This document shows positions 44,589-53,592 of a DNA stretch of 64,000 bases, piece after piece. The number at the start of each line of letters is the position of its first letter. The first letter of the stretch is position 1. The notes below the pieces were generated by a model. That model did not search any database. It was not told where the DNA came from and saw nothing but the letters and a program-made list of their open reading frames with translations. The DNA comes from an uncultured Pseudomonadales bacterium (lineage in GTDB: Bacteria > Pseudomonadota > Gammaproteobacteria > Pseudomonadales > Pseudohongiellaceae): positions 56,588-120,587 of the forward strand of contig CALTDI010000012.1 of assembly GCA_943842505.1 (NCBI GenBank). The letters are read 5' to 3'. The translations under genes and the position numbers were made by a program.

Positions 44589-45373
44589 GGCTGTTTGCTT
44601 CGAATAATCTGCAGCTGATGCTCCACAATCGAATCCAGAGACAGCATTTTCAAGCCCACCAGCTTATTCGGCTCCGCCTGCGCACCGGTTTTTGCGGCTA
44701 GCGCAAGTTTATAAGCCGACTCTGCCTCGAGTTGCCAGAGTTGCCAGGCACTCTCACTATCACCGCGCTGCGCATCGAACTCCAATGCGAGTTTGTCACC
44801 ACTGTGAAATGAATAGGCAAAGTGTTGCAAGGGTATCGCCAGCCCCATGCCGCAGGCCTTTATGTAAGCCTCCTTGAGCGTCCACAGTTCATAGAAACGT
44901 TTCTGCTGCTCCCCGGCTGAAAGTGCCAGCAACTGAGCTACCTCACTACTGGTGAAGTAACGATGAGCGATCGCTTCGACGCGGCGCGGCTTGTCGGAGA
45001 ACTCTATATCCACACCGATGTCGGCACATCGCGACACCGCAAGAACCACCTTCTGCGCAGAATGAGACACATTAAAATACAGTGAATTCGAGTTCTGCTC
45101 GGGGCTTATCTGAGGCTTGCCATAGGCGTTGTAAGTGAAAATCCAGGCCTCGGGGCTTATCGAATTGTCGTAGTTGGATAGCGCCGCTCGCATGAGAATT
45201 CGCCCCAGTAGCAACTGCTTGCGGTGGCGATCGAAGTGAAATCGATGATAACGCAGCAACTCAGCCTCAGTCAGCCATGACAGACAGGCGCCCTGCACTG
45301 AAGGCAGATCGAAATCGAGCTGGTCCAGCTGCCACAGGTGAATCTGTGCATTGTCAATTTGCATAACTTTCAC
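44585..45373 (-). CDS. 4'-phosphopantetheinyl transferase (Sfp type)
   Basis: 262 residues, the length of the Sfp group rather than AcpS. The metal and CoA motifs are present: IGVDIEFSDKPR (V-D-I-E) and RFYELWTLKEAYIKACGMGL (W-x-x-K-E-A). It moves the pantetheine arm of CoA to carrier proteins. No polyketide or peptide synthetase lies in the window, so the target is elsewhere. Start at 45373; a second Met (MQIDNAQ) three codons later is possible. Confidence 0.93.
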   Translation of the reverse strand: MKVMQIDNAQIHLWQLDQLDFDLPSVQGACLSWLTEAELLRYHRFHFDRHRKQLLLGRILMRAALSNYDNSISPEAWIFTYNAYGKPQISPEQNSNSLYFNVSHSAQKVVLAVSRCADIGVDIEFSDKPRRVEAIAHRYFTSSEVAQLLALSAGEQQKRFYELWTLKEAYIKACGMGLAIPLQHFAYSFHSGDKLALEFDAQRGDSESAWQLWQLEAESAYKLALAAKTGAQAEPNKLVGLKMLSLDSIVEHQLQIIRSKQP

Positions 45374-45434
45374 TATTCATTCCTCAAATTCTCAAACGCG
45401 CCGTTCTTTCTCTACACTCTTTGAGCAACCCACT

Positions 45435-46199
45435 TCAACTCTCATAGATACAGTGAAGCTGCTTACGCGCGATACGCGACTCCCGGGGATAGGCAAAGGC
45501 GTTGTTAACATAGCAAACATCATCGAGCAGAACAGATTGATTCACATGACTATGTCCGTAGACATGAATAGCGGAATTCAGTTGCTTGACCTGCAGGCCC
45601 AGGGCCTCACTGCCTAGCACCGGGTAAACATTTCTGCGCTCAACGGGGATCTTCTGTGGCATAACATCTATTCTTGGTAAAAAATGAGAATAGCTAATCA
45701 CAGTCTTGTTCTTTGTAGACAGCTTCTCGAGATTTAGATTCAGAAAATAGTCCGAAACATCCCTAGCCTCTGAAAGATGATCGGGCCACGAACATGCACG
45801 AAAGTCGCGCCAGGCGCGCCGCAGATGCCGGTCAGGCTCACCAAATGAGAAATCGTACCAAGAGAACAGCGGCACAAAGCTAATACCGGGCATCTCGAAA
45901 ATGTCCGTATGAACCCCACAAGATTTGCATAGCTCGGTTATTGCATCAAACTTCGTTAGGGAGCAATCGAAGTCTTCGTCCTGCACCCACAGCTCATGAT
46001 TGCCAGGCACAAACAACACGGTTTTAAAGCAAGACACCAGAGAGTCGAACACCTGCCTAAGTAGCGGTATCTTATCCGTCACATCACCGGCAAGAATCAG
46101 CACATCTTCTGAGAATTCGCGCGCGTCGAGACTAAGAATCCAATCCAAATTCTCCGCATAATCAACGTGAATATCCGAGACGGCAAAAACTCTCATCAA
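45435..46199 (-). CDS. Calcineurin-like metallophosphoesterase
   Basis: 254 residues. The five metallophosphoesterase blocks can be followed: VFAVSDIHVDY (D-x-H), LILAGDVTDK (GD), VLFVPGNHELW (GNHE), the His of SYSHFLPR, and IHVYGHSHVNQ (GHxH). Two metal ions would be bound. Substrate is unknown. Its ATG overlaps the end of oxyR (46196-46199), so it is probably cotranscribed with oxyR. Confidence 0.92.
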   Translation of the reverse strand: MMRVFAVSDIHVDYAENLDWILSLDAREFSEDVLILAGDVTDKIPLLRQVFDSLVSCFKTVLFVPGNHELWVQDEDFDCSLTKFDAITELCKSCGVHTDIFEMPGISFVPLFSWYDFSFGEPDRHLRRAWRDFRACSWPDHLSEARDVSDYFLNLNLEKLSTKNKTVISYSHFLPRIDVMPQKIPVERRNVYPVLGSEALGLQVKQLNSAIHVYGHSHVNQSVLLDDVCYVNNAFAYPRESRIARKQLHCIYES

Positions 46200-47134
46200 G
46201 CACTCTTAACCGATTTCGCCGATTTTGCCGATTTTGCTGAAGGCCCAATATGCTCTTTAACGAATTCCGCAAGGAGCAGATACTCTTCTCGGCGCGGATC
46301 AGACTTGCGCCAGGCCATACCAATCTCCCTGGACACGTTCTCATTGGAGAAATGCTTTAACTGCAGATGTGTCTCTCCCAGCACATCGGCGTCAACCGAC
46401 ATGGCGGGAAGCAGTGTCATTCCCAAACCATTTGCCACCATCTGCACCAATGTATGCAGGCTAGTTCCCTGATAAACCAGGTCCGTGTCGCCGCTTTCCA
46501 GCTTACAGGCCTCCAGCGCATGATCACGCAGACAATGCCCCTCTTCGAGAAGCAGCAGACTCTGCCCGCGCAGCTGATGCTGTTTCACTTGCTGCACCTT
46601 CTCTAGCTCATGACCCGGAGGCAGACAGAGCAAGAACTCGTCTTTGAATAGGCTCACCGTCTCCATGTCCGGCAGTGGAAACGGGAATGCCAGGATAATT
46701 AAATCCAGCTGCCCCTGCTGCAATTGCTGTAATAGCTGAGCGCTCATCTCTTCTTTTAGATAGAGCTTCAGCTTGGTAAATGTCTTGCGCAGATCAGAAA
46801 GAATCGACGGCAGCAAGAAGGGTCCTATAGTTGGTATAACACCCAGGCGAAGATCTCCAGACAGGGGCGCTTCGTGTGCCCGAGCAAGCCCCACGAAATC
46901 CTCAACGTCACCCAGAACTATACGCGCCTGAGCCAGCAGCTTCTCACCTAGAGAGGTAATCAGCACCGTCTTCTTGTTGCGCTCAAATATCTTGGCACCT
47001 AGCTGGGATTCTAACTCCTGAATCGCCGCACTAAGCGTCGATTGCGTGACGTGGCAGGCCTCGGCGGCCTTGCTGAAATGACGATGTTCCGCTACGGCGC
47101 AGAGGTATTTAAGCTGTTTTATCGAAGGATTCAT
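46196..47134 (-). CDS. oxyR: Peroxide-sensing LysR-type regulator OxyR
   Basis: About 312 residues. An N-terminal winged helix (IKQLKYLCAVAEHRHFSKAA) precedes a LysR ligand domain. The two redox cysteines are at the OxyR positions in LEEGHCLRDHALEACKLE, and LHTLVQMVANGLGMTLLPAM follows. Oxidation by H2O2 would form the disulfide and activate antioxidant genes. The end is unusual: SAKSAKSAKSVKSA, encoded by 9-base tandem repeats (46212-46238). A TTG six bases upstream of the ATG is in frame but adds only two residues. It is divergent from the rubrerythrin operon, its likely target. Confidence 0.94.
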   Translation of the reverse strand: MNPSIKQLKYLCAVAEHRHFSKAAEACHVTQSTLSAAIQELESQLGAKIFERNKKTVLITSLGEKLLAQARIVLGDVEDFVGLARAHEAPLSGDLRLGVIPTIGPFLLPSILSDLRKTFTKLKLYLKEEMSAQLLQQLQQGQLDLIILAFPFPLPDMETVSLFKDEFLLCLPPGHELEKVQQVKQHQLRGQSLLLLEEGHCLRDHALEACKLESGDTDLVYQGTSLHTLVQMVANGLGMTLLPAMSVDADVLGETHLQLKHFSNENVSREIGMAWRKSDPRREEYLLLAEFVKEHIGPSAKSAKSAKSVKSA

Positions 47135-47147
47135 GGGCAAAATACTA

Positions 47148-47162
47148 ATCGATAAAAACGAT
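47148..47162. promoter_or_regulatory. Candidate LysR-type (OxyR) operator
   Basis: ATC-N9-GAT (ATCGATAAAAACGAT) lies 14 bases upstream of the oxyR ATG. A second dyad, AATCAA-N6-TTGATT (47178-47195), lies 16 bases further on. Both are in the 175-base divergent region between oxyR and the rubrerythrin gene, where an autoregulating LysR protein would bind. Confidence 0.4.
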
Positions 47163-47309
47163 CAATGCACCCAATAAAATCAATTAGATTTGATTATGAA
47201 ATTGACGTAAAGTAACTTCCGATCAAGTGATTCTAGGTTTGTTTCGTGCAAACGATGAGACAATACAGGATCCGCATTAGCTAATTAGTAAACCACTAGG
47301 AGAAACACC

Positions 47310-47729
47310 ATGTCATTGAAAGGTTCAAAGACAGAAGACAATCTAAAAGCAGCGTTCGCTGGCGAATCTCAGGCTAACCGTCGCTACCTCTATTTCGCCC
47401 AGAAAGCCGACGTAGAAGGTTACAACGACGTATCCGCTCTATTTCGCTCCACTGCGGAGGGCGAAACAGGACACGCCCACGGCCATCTTGAGTATTTAGA
47501 AGAAGTTGGCGACCCGGCTACAGGCATGCCTATTGGTGGCACCGAAGACAACCTGAAATCAGCAGTAGCTGGCGAAACCCACGAGTACACAGACATGTAT
47601 CCTGGCATGGCAAAAGATGCGCGTGACGAAGGCTTCGATGAGATAGCTGACTGGATGGAAACTTTAGCCAAGGCTGAGCGTTCACACGCCAATCGCTTTC
47701 AAAAAGCTTTGGATGCATTGGACGACTAG
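47310..47729 (+). CDS. Rubrerythrin-type di-iron protein without rubredoxin domain
   Basis: 139 residues. Ferritin-like four-helix bundle with ligands in FAGESQANRRYLYFAQKADV, TAEGETGHAHGHLEYLEEVG, AVAGETHEYTDMYPGMAKDA and LAKAERSHANRFQKALD (Glu and ExxH pairs). The C-terminal rubredoxin-like FeS4 domain of full rubrerythrins is absent. It probably reduces peroxide, with electrons from another protein; the Fe-S protein encoded next is a candidate. A good AGGAG site (actAGGAGaaacacc) precedes the ATG. Confidence 0.94.
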   Translation: MSLKGSKTEDNLKAAFAGESQANRRYLYFAQKADVEGYNDVSALFRSTAEGETGHAHGHLEYLEEVGDPATGMPIGGTEDNLKSAVAGETHEYTDMYPGMAKDARDEGFDEIADWMETLAKAERSHANRFQKALDALDD

Positions 47730-47867
47730 TTCGGCATTCCTTTTCGAATTGCTGACACCGCTTCGGTGTCAGCAACATCGAAGACCGCAATATGAGCAAG
47801 ACCATGTCCCTCCATTGCTTGGCAACCTCGTTTTATCTTTCGAATTTCACACACATACGGATTTCTT

Positions 47868-49208
47868 ATGTCTGACCAAAATAGAGAAGGTGGTCTGGGC
47901 GCGCCTACCCGGCATCCGCTCAATCAAAACGACCCAACATTCTGGGACGAAGATGATTTAAACAAAGAGCTAGAGCGCGTCTATGACATCTGCCATGGCT
48001 GCAGACGTTGTGTCAGCCTATGCAATGCGTTTCCAACTCTGTTCGACCTTGTAGACGAAAGTGAAACTCTGGAAGTAGACGGTATCGATGTAGCCGACTA
48101 TAAAAAGGTAGTAGATCAGTGTTATCTCTGCGACCTGTGCTATCTCACCAAGTGCCCCTATGTACCTCCCCACGAATGGAATGTTGATTTTCCTCACCTC
48201 ATGCTTAGGGCCAAGGCTGTCTCCTTCAAGAAAGGCGAGAGTAAATTTCGCGACAACCTCATAACCAGCACTGACACTATCGGCAAGGTGGCCTCTACGC
48301 CGGTTATCAACTCGCTCGTTAACGGCGCGAATAAAAATGGCGTCCTGCGAGGCATGCTCGATACAACTCTGGGTATTCATAAGCAGGCTAAACTACCTGA
48401 GTACACGAACAAGCCAGCTCGCAAGCAACTCGCCGCACACATCTATGATCCTGCGAATTCAAACAAGGCGATCGATGATGATAGGGCGCAGGTTACTCTG
48501 TTCACCACCTGCTATTGCAACTATAACGAGCCGTCTATTGCAGATAGCGTCGTAAAGATTCTCGAACATAACAACGTCACTGTGAATCTAGCCGCAAGAG
48601 AGCACTGCTGCGGCATGCCGAAACTCGAACTCGGCGATCTAAAAACTGTAACGCACTTAAAGGAAAAGAATATTCCAGTGCTGTACGAGATGGTTAAGGC
48701 CGGCAATGTTATCGTAGCCGCCGTACCCTCATGCGTACTCATGTTCAAACAAGAACTGCCCCTGATGTTTCCGGAAGATGAGCAAGTACAAACGGTCGCT
48801 AAGGCGTTCTATGACCCCTTCGAATACCTGCACAAAATGCACAAGGAAGGAAAGTTAAGCCTGGACTTCAAGAACTCCTTAGGGAATGTGAGCTATCACG
48901 TAGCCTGCCATCAGCGGGTCCAAAATATCGGGCCCAAGACAAAGCTAATACTCGAACTCATCGAGGAGACGGCAGTCAAGAATATAGAGCGCTGCTCTGG
49001 TCACGATGGCACCTACGGCGTTAAGTCAGAGACCTTTGAATTCGCGAATAGGATAGCGCGCCCTATAGTGAAACAGATTCGCGAGCAGAAACCCGACTAC
49101 TACGGCAGCGACTGTCCAATCGCCGGAAAACATATCGAAAACAATCTGGATACCGATCAAAAAGCTATCCACCCACTAGACCTTTTATGCCTCGCTTACG
49201 GCATTTAG
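47868..49208 (+). CDS. Fe-S oxidoreductase with CCG domains (GlpC/HdrD-like)
   Basis: 446 residues. Two Cys clusters near the N-terminus, CHGCRRCVSLC and CYLCDLCYLTKCP, can bind 4Fe-4S clusters. Two CCG-type regions follow (CYCNYNEPSIADSVVKIL ... AREHCCGMPKLELGDL; and SYHVACHQRVQNIG), as in the C subunit of anaerobic glycerol-3-phosphate dehydrogenase and heterodisulfide reductases. Family members pass electrons to quinones or thiols. It lies between rubrerythrin and the DUF3501 gene, an association seen in many proteobacteria, so I infer electron delivery to the rubrerythrin. Confidence 0.9.
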   Translation: MSDQNREGGLGAPTRHPLNQNDPTFWDEDDLNKELERVYDICHGCRRCVSLCNAFPTLFDLVDESETLEVDGIDVADYKKVVDQCYLCDLCYLTKCPYVPPHEWNVDFPHLMLRAKAVSFKKGESKFRDNLITSTDTIGKVASTPVINSLVNGANKNGVLRGMLDTTLGIHKQAKLPEYTNKPARKQLAAHIYDPANSNKAIDDDRAQVTLFTTCYCNYNEPSIADSVVKILEHNNVTVNLAAREHCCGMPKLELGDLKTVTHLKEKNIPVLYEMVKAGNVIVAAVPSCVLMFKQELPLMFPEDEQVQTVAKAFYDPFEYLHKMHKEGKLSLDFKNSLGNVSYHVACHQRVQNIGPKTKLILELIEETAVKNIERCSGHDGTYGVKSETFEFANRIARPIVKQIREQKPDYYGSDCPIAGKHIENNLDTDQKAIHPLDLLCLAYGI

Positions 49209-49234
49209 CAACCCAGTTTTCAGGAATACCACGA

Positions 49235-49819
49235 ATGAAAAAAATTAGTATCAGCGACCTGATGAGTATAGCGGCTTACAACGAGCAGAGACCTGCTATT
49301 CGGCAAGCTATGATGGAACACAAGAAGACACGGCGTCTGCCCCTTGGGCCGAATGCGATGCTGCACTTCGAAGACTACATGGTTATGCGCTATCAAGTAC
49401 TGGAATTAATCCGCGCCGAGAAGATCAGTGGCGAGGATGAGCTCCTCGAAGAGCTTGGGGCTTACAACCCACTGATTCCTGATGGAAAGAATCTGAAAGC
49501 AACGTTCATGCTGGAATATCCGGACGAAGCGGAACGCAAGATACGCCTGGGCCAACTTATTGGCATCGAAGAACTCATCTCAATCCAGATCGAGGGTTTT
49601 GATCCGGTGTATCCTATCGCCAATGAGGACCTGCCCCGTTCCACCGATGAGAAAACATCAGCGGTGCATTTCCTTCGCTTCGAATTTACAGACGAGATGA
49701 TCGCTGCGGCGAAACAGGGTGCATCGTGGACCGTGCGTAGTGAGCATCAGAACTACCAATACAGCTCTGATTCGATACCGGATGAGATTCGCAATTCCCT
49801 AGTACGCGACTTCGCCTAG
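49235..49819 (+). CDS. DUF3501 family protein
   Basis: About 194 residues matching DUF3501: KKISISDLMSIAAYNEQRPA, RRLPLGPNAMLHFEDYMVMR, then PDEAERKIRLGQLIGIEELI and AVHFLRFEFTDEMIAAAKQG. No known catalytic residues; function not established. The family regularly accompanies rubrerythrin and the Fe-S oxidoreductase. The frame is open from 49187 but the ATG at 49235, behind AGGAA, gives the family start; it begins 26 bases after the upstream stop. Confidence 0.9.
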   Translation: MKKISISDLMSIAAYNEQRPAIRQAMMEHKKTRRLPLGPNAMLHFEDYMVMRYQVLELIRAEKISGEDELLEELGAYNPLIPDGKNLKATFMLEYPDEAERKIRLGQLIGIEELISIQIEGFDPVYPIANEDLPRSTDEKTSAVHFLRFEFTDEMIAAAKQGASWTVRSEHQNYQYSSDSIPDEIRNSLVRDFA

Positions 49820-49860
49820 AAGTCATTCAATCTCTCCAGATTAGGGCTGTTAACCCTTTC

Positions 49861-49881
49861 GCGCAGTTGTTGCCACTGCGC
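49861..49881 (+). terminator. Possible terminator hairpin after DUF3501 gene
   Basis: GCGCAGT pairs with ACTGCGC around a 7-base loop, 41 bases after the stop. No T run follows, so this is only a candidate. Confidence 0.35.
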
Positions 49882-50019
49882 CGCTCGGGTAGAATCTGGC
49901 GCTCTACCGAAGCATCTATAGAATCAGCCTGTCTAGAAGGCAGATGAAGTAAACGCGCCAGAATTCGGCAGCTGTAGCGCCGTATCAAGCTACCCGAAGG
50001 CGACCCCTAAAGGAAAGAA

Positions 50020-51276
50020 ATGATGATTATTAATCTACCACGCAAGCTACTCTGCTTGAGCGCTGCGATCTGCTTTAGCACGGCGACACTTGCCGATCAC
50101 CATGGCGATGACCATGCCAGCTCAATCAAGATGATTGACTCCAGCCTATTCGGTATCGACCAATCCGAGATTCAAGGCATACGCGAACAGATGCAGGCAG
50201 CTGTAGATGGCGGCTTCGTTTCAGGCAACATTATCCTTGTAGGCAACAACGATGGCGTCGGCGTTTTAGAAACTGTCGGCACACAGGGGCCGAAGCAAAC
50301 AACACAAATGAACGATCAGACAATCTTTCGCATCTACTCTATGACAAAACCCATCGTGAGCGTGGCTACGATGAACATGGTTGAAGACGGCCTGATAGCC
50401 ATCGAAGACCCTGTCTCAAAATATATTCCTGAATTTGCGAACATGAACGTCATCGATGAGGAGAGCGGCGCTATCACTGCCGCCAAGAATCAGATGACAG
50501 TGCAAGACTTGCTTACTCATGAGTCAGGTTTAATCTACGGCACCTTCGATCCGCAGAGCGTTCTGGGCCAGCAATACCTGAATGCAGGTTCGGTGCGATT
50601 CGACATAACGGCACTCGAGTTAGCCAAGACTCTAGCGGCACTTCCCCTGCGCTTCGAACCAGGTACGAAGTGGCATTACTCGCGCTCTACCGATGTGCTA
50701 GGCGCAGTAATCGAAGTCGCTGCCGGCAAGTCACTGGATCTACTGCTAAAGGAAAGAATTTTCGACCCACTGGGCATGGATGAAACAACATTCTATGTTG
50801 ATGCGTCCAAGGCAGAGCGACTCGCGAACCCTATCCATGGTGATATGGCAGATCCCCTTGATGTTCAGCCCATGTTATCTGGCGGTGGCGGACTACACTC
50901 AACAACAGAAGACTACGTGCGCTTCGCCTCTATGTTGCTGAACGGCGGCGAGTACAAGGGTGCCCGCATCATTAGCCAAAACACATTAGATGCGATGAAT
51001 CAAAAATTCATAGGCGATGATATAAATCGCGACGCCTTCTTCTTCGGACCGCGCGGCGATTGGGGCCTGGGCTTTCATCTACAACCTATCCCCGGTGCGG
51101 ACAACAGCGGCCCATTCAACTTCGGTTGGCAAGGTGTTGGCGGCACGGTGTTTATCGTTGATCCGGTAAATGACTTCTTTATGCTGTACATGGCGCAGGT
51201 GCGTGGCGGCCCCAGAGGCGCGCCTATGGACCTTACTAAATCGCAACGAGCTGTTTATGAGGCGATGCTGGACTAG
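50020..51276 (+). CDS. Exported serine hydrolase, beta-lactamase family
   Basis: 418 residues with signal peptide (about 1-25, ending ATLAD), then a His/Asp-rich start (HHGDDHASS). The SxxK motif is SMTK in IFRIYSMTKPIVSVATM. The second motif is WHYSRSTDVLGAVIEVAAGK (Tyr-Ser-Arg), and the C-terminal FNFGWQGVGGTVFIVDP gives the GGT region. This is the 6-aminohexanoate hydrolase/EstB-like group of the beta-lactamase family. The substrate is unknown. An AGGAAAG site precedes the ATG. Confidence 0.88.
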   Translation: MMIINLPRKLLCLSAAICFSTATLADHHGDDHASSIKMIDSSLFGIDQSEIQGIREQMQAAVDGGFVSGNIILVGNNDGVGVLETVGTQGPKQTTQMNDQTIFRIYSMTKPIVSVATMNMVEDGLIAIEDPVSKYIPEFANMNVIDEESGAITAAKNQMTVQDLLTHESGLIYGTFDPQSVLGQQYLNAGSVRFDITALELAKTLAALPLRFEPGTKWHYSRSTDVLGAVIEVAAGKSLDLLLKERIFDPLGMDETTFYVDASKAERLANPIHGDMADPLDVQPMLSGGGGLHSTTEDYVRFASMLLNGGEYKGARIISQNTLDAMNQKFIGDDINRDAFFFGPRGDWGLGFHLQPIPGADNSGPFNFGWQGVGGTVFIVDPVNDFFMLYMAQVRGGPRGAPMDLTKSQRAVYEAMLD

Positions 51277-51303
51277 AACGCTGCAGGCAAAAACCTAACG
51301 TGC

Positions 51304-51339
51304 AAAAAAGCCAGTGTTGTTATCAACACTGGCTTTTTT
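51304..51339. terminator. Bidirectional terminator
   Basis: A 16-bp perfect stem (AAAAAAGCCAGTGTTG and complement) with TTAT loop, ending in T6 on both strands. It separates the convergent serine hydrolase and pspF genes. Confidence 0.95.
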
Positions 51340-51369
51340 AATGGTAGCTGCCTAAGCGAGGTTAGAGAC

Positions 51370-52398
51370 TTAGTTCAGCAGATCGTACTTGCGCAGATAG
51401 CCGCGCAGCTGGTGATAACTCAAGTTTAGAAACTCGGCGGCCTTCTTCTGATTGAACTGATTCTGTTCCATCGCCTGATTTAAGAGATTGATCTCGAATT
51501 GCTGTACCTCATTCTTGAAATCGAATGAATCTGTTGCAGATAGATCGGGGCTTGCAAGGAGACTGGTTTTATCAGAACCCGACTTCTCACTCGCCAAAGT
51601 TCTTGCACTCGCCTTTAGCCGAAAAGGTGACTCGAAGGGATTAAACACAAGCTGGGTAATATGCCCTTCTCCATTCTGATACACCGCCCGCTCGATCACG
51701 TTCTTAAGCTCTCGAATATTTCCCGGCCAGGAATATTTGCATAGTGCTTTCTCCACCTTGTCAGAAAAGCCCGCAAAAAATTCGCCACCAATTTCCTTAA
51801 CCATACCGACAGCAAAGTGCTCGGCGAGTATGAGAATATCTTCGGCCCGCTCTCGCAGCGGCGGTAGAGTGACGACATCGAAGGCGAGCCTATCCAATAG
51901 ATCCTCTCGGAAACGCCCCTGACTAGCCAGGTCTGGCAAGTCCTCATTGGTAGCCGCTACTATTCTTACATCTACGGTGAGAGTCTCATTGCCTCCCAGT
52001 CGCTCGAATTCTCCATACTCTATAACTCGAAGAATCTTCTCCTGCACCGCCATCGCCGTGTTCGCCAGCTCGTCCAGAAACAGGGTTCCGCCATGAGCCC
52101 GCTCGAAGAAGCCCTTCCTCTGTTTGGTCGCCCCGGTATAGGCGCCTGCCTCGTGTCCGAACAACTGGGCCTCCAGCAGGGTCTCGCTCATCGCAGCACA
52201 ATTAATCTTCAGAAAAGTCTGCTCCCAACGCTGGGACAGATAGTGCAGACGCGCCGCAACCAATTCCTTGCCCGTGCCGCGCTCGCCTACGAACAATACT
52301 GGCTTGTTCAGGGGCGCAACATGGGAGATGTGCTCCTGCATTTCGAGAAAGCTGGCAGACTCGCCGATCATCCTCGGGGCTGATTTTTCTTCAGGCAT
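51370..52398 (-). CDS. pspF: Sigma-54 activator of the phage-shock operon, PspF
   Basis: About 342 residues. AAA+ domain with Walker A VGERGTGKELVAARLHY, the sigma-54 contact loop EAGAYTGATKQRKG, Walker B GGTLFLDELANT, and the arginine-finger region. The C-terminal Fis-like helix-turn-helix ends NQKKAAEFLNLSYHQLRGYL. It lacks an N-terminal sensing domain, as PspF does, and is normally held inactive by PspA. The frame opens at 52416; the Met at 52398 (MPEEKSAPRMIGES) fits the family. Divergent from pspA. Confidence 0.94.
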   Translation of the reverse strand: MPEEKSAPRMIGESASFLEMQEHISHVAPLNKPVLFVGERGTGKELVAARLHYLSQRWEQTFLKINCAAMSETLLEAQLFGHEAGAYTGATKQRKGFFERAHGGTLFLDELANTAMAVQEKILRVIEYGEFERLGGNETLTVDVRIVAATNEDLPDLASQGRFREDLLDRLAFDVVTLPPLRERAEDILILAEHFAVGMVKEIGGEFFAGFSDKVEKALCKYSWPGNIRELKNVIERAVYQNGEGHITQLVFNPFESPFRLKASARTLASEKSGSDKTSLLASPDLSATDSFDFKNEVQQFEINLLNQAMEQNQFNQKKAAEFLNLSYHQLRGYLRKYDLLN

Positions 52399-52601
52399 AT
52401 TATTCAATAATATCAATAAGTTAAACCAAGACGCCTAGCCTGCTACCGACTCCTCGCAAATGAAGCGGCATTGCTGAGGCATAAGCCGTCACGAGTAGTG
52501 AAAATTACCATTAGTTAAGCTATTTAGCTATCGCGCCAGCTACGAGGCGCAAGCCCTGAATTTAAATCGTTTTATATCAATGTGTTAGAGAATATGAATT
52601 G

Positions 52602-52618
52602 TTGGCACGCTATCTGCT
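52602..52618 (+). promoter_or_regulatory. Sigma-54 promoter of pspABC
   Basis: TTGGCACGCTATCTGCT matches the -24/-12 consensus (GG at 52604-52605 and GC at 52616-52617, 12 bases apart). Transcription would start near 52629, 55 bases before pspA. PspF should bind further upstream in the divergent region. Confidence 0.85.
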
Positions 52619-52683
52619 CCTAACTTAATAAGCCAACCGACTTGTTGGCATTAGAGACTAACGGTACATTCGAGGTATCAACG

Positions 52684-53343
52684 ATGAGCATATTTAATAG
52701 ACTGTCCGACATTATCAATTCCAACATCAGCTCTCTGCTGGACAAGGCGGAAAATCCGGAAAAGATGATTCGCATGGTAATCCAGGAGATGGAAGAGACC
52801 CTGGTTGAAGTCCGCAGCGGTACGGCCAAGGTAATTGCCGAGAAGAAGACTCTGAGTCGTCGTGCCGAGCAACTTAAGAAACAGGCCCAAGACTGGGAAG
52901 GCAAAGCCGAGCTTGCGCTGTCCAAAGGACGCGAAGACCTGGCGAAGGCCGCTCTGCTGGAGAAGTCCAACATCAACTCAAGCGTGGCTATCACCGAAAA
53001 GGATTTATTGAAGCTTGATGAGACATTGGATAAGTTGAGCACAGAGATCGAGCAACTCCAGGCAAAGCTCAACGATGCACGGGCTCGCCAGAAGACGATT
53101 GTCATGCGCACCACGGCGACCGAGTCCAGACTGAATGTAAATAGACAGCTGCACAGCTATTCTATTGACAACGCGATGGACAAATTTGAGTATTACGAAA
53201 AGAAGATTGATCAGATGGAAGGTCAGATGGATAGCATTCACATCGAGAAACGTGGATTGCAGAGCGAGTTTGATGAACTCGAGAAACAAGAATCCATAGA
53301 TAAAGAACTGGAAGATTTAAAAAATAAACTTAAAGACCAATAG
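52684..53343 (+). CDS. pspA: Phage shock protein A
   Basis: About 219 residues, nearly all coiled coil, with the amphipathic N-terminus MSIFNRLSDIINSNISSLLD and the conserved AENPEKMIRMVIQEMEETL. This ESCRT-III-like protein coats damaged inner membrane and, in the absence of stress, inhibits PspF. The frame opens at 52642 but the ATG at 52684 has a GAGGT site and the family start. First gene of the operon. Confidence 0.97.
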   Translation: MSIFNRLSDIINSNISSLLDKAENPEKMIRMVIQEMEETLVEVRSGTAKVIAEKKTLSRRAEQLKKQAQDWEGKAELALSKGREDLAKAALLEKSNINSSVAITEKDLLKLDETLDKLSTEIEQLQAKLNDARARQKTIVMRTTATESRLNVNRQLHSYSIDNAMDKFEYYEKKIDQMEGQMDSIHIEKRGLQSEFDELEKQESIDKELEDLKNKLKDQ

Positions 53344-53352
53344 GCTTTCAAG

Positions 53353-53592
53353 ATGGGCATATTCGAGTTCATTATAGCGCTGGTGGCAATGGTACTGGGC
53401 GCCGTCACTTTCTGGATACTTCTGCTACGCAAAGGTAGACGCACGGTACGAATAGAGCCAGATGGCAAATACAATATGGGCGAATTATCCGCGATGGCTG
53501 AATCGCTGACTGAACGCATCGACATTCTGGAGTCGATACTAGACGCCGAAGTCCCGGATTGGAGAGAGCAGAATGAACACGGGCACGAGTAG
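53353..53592 (+). CDS. pspB: Phage shock protein B
   Basis: 79 residues: one N-terminal membrane segment (FEFIIALVAMVLGAVTFWIL), then a cytoplasmic helix with LTERIDILESILDAEVPDWR, the conserved PspB ending (ERIxxLESILDAExPxWR). It works with PspC to relay membrane stress to PspA. Its last 20 bases overlap the pspC-like gene. Confidence 0.92.
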   Translation: MGIFEFIIALVAMVLGAVTFWILLLRKGRRTVRIEPDGKYNMGELSAMAESLTERIDILESILDAEVPDWREQNEHGHE

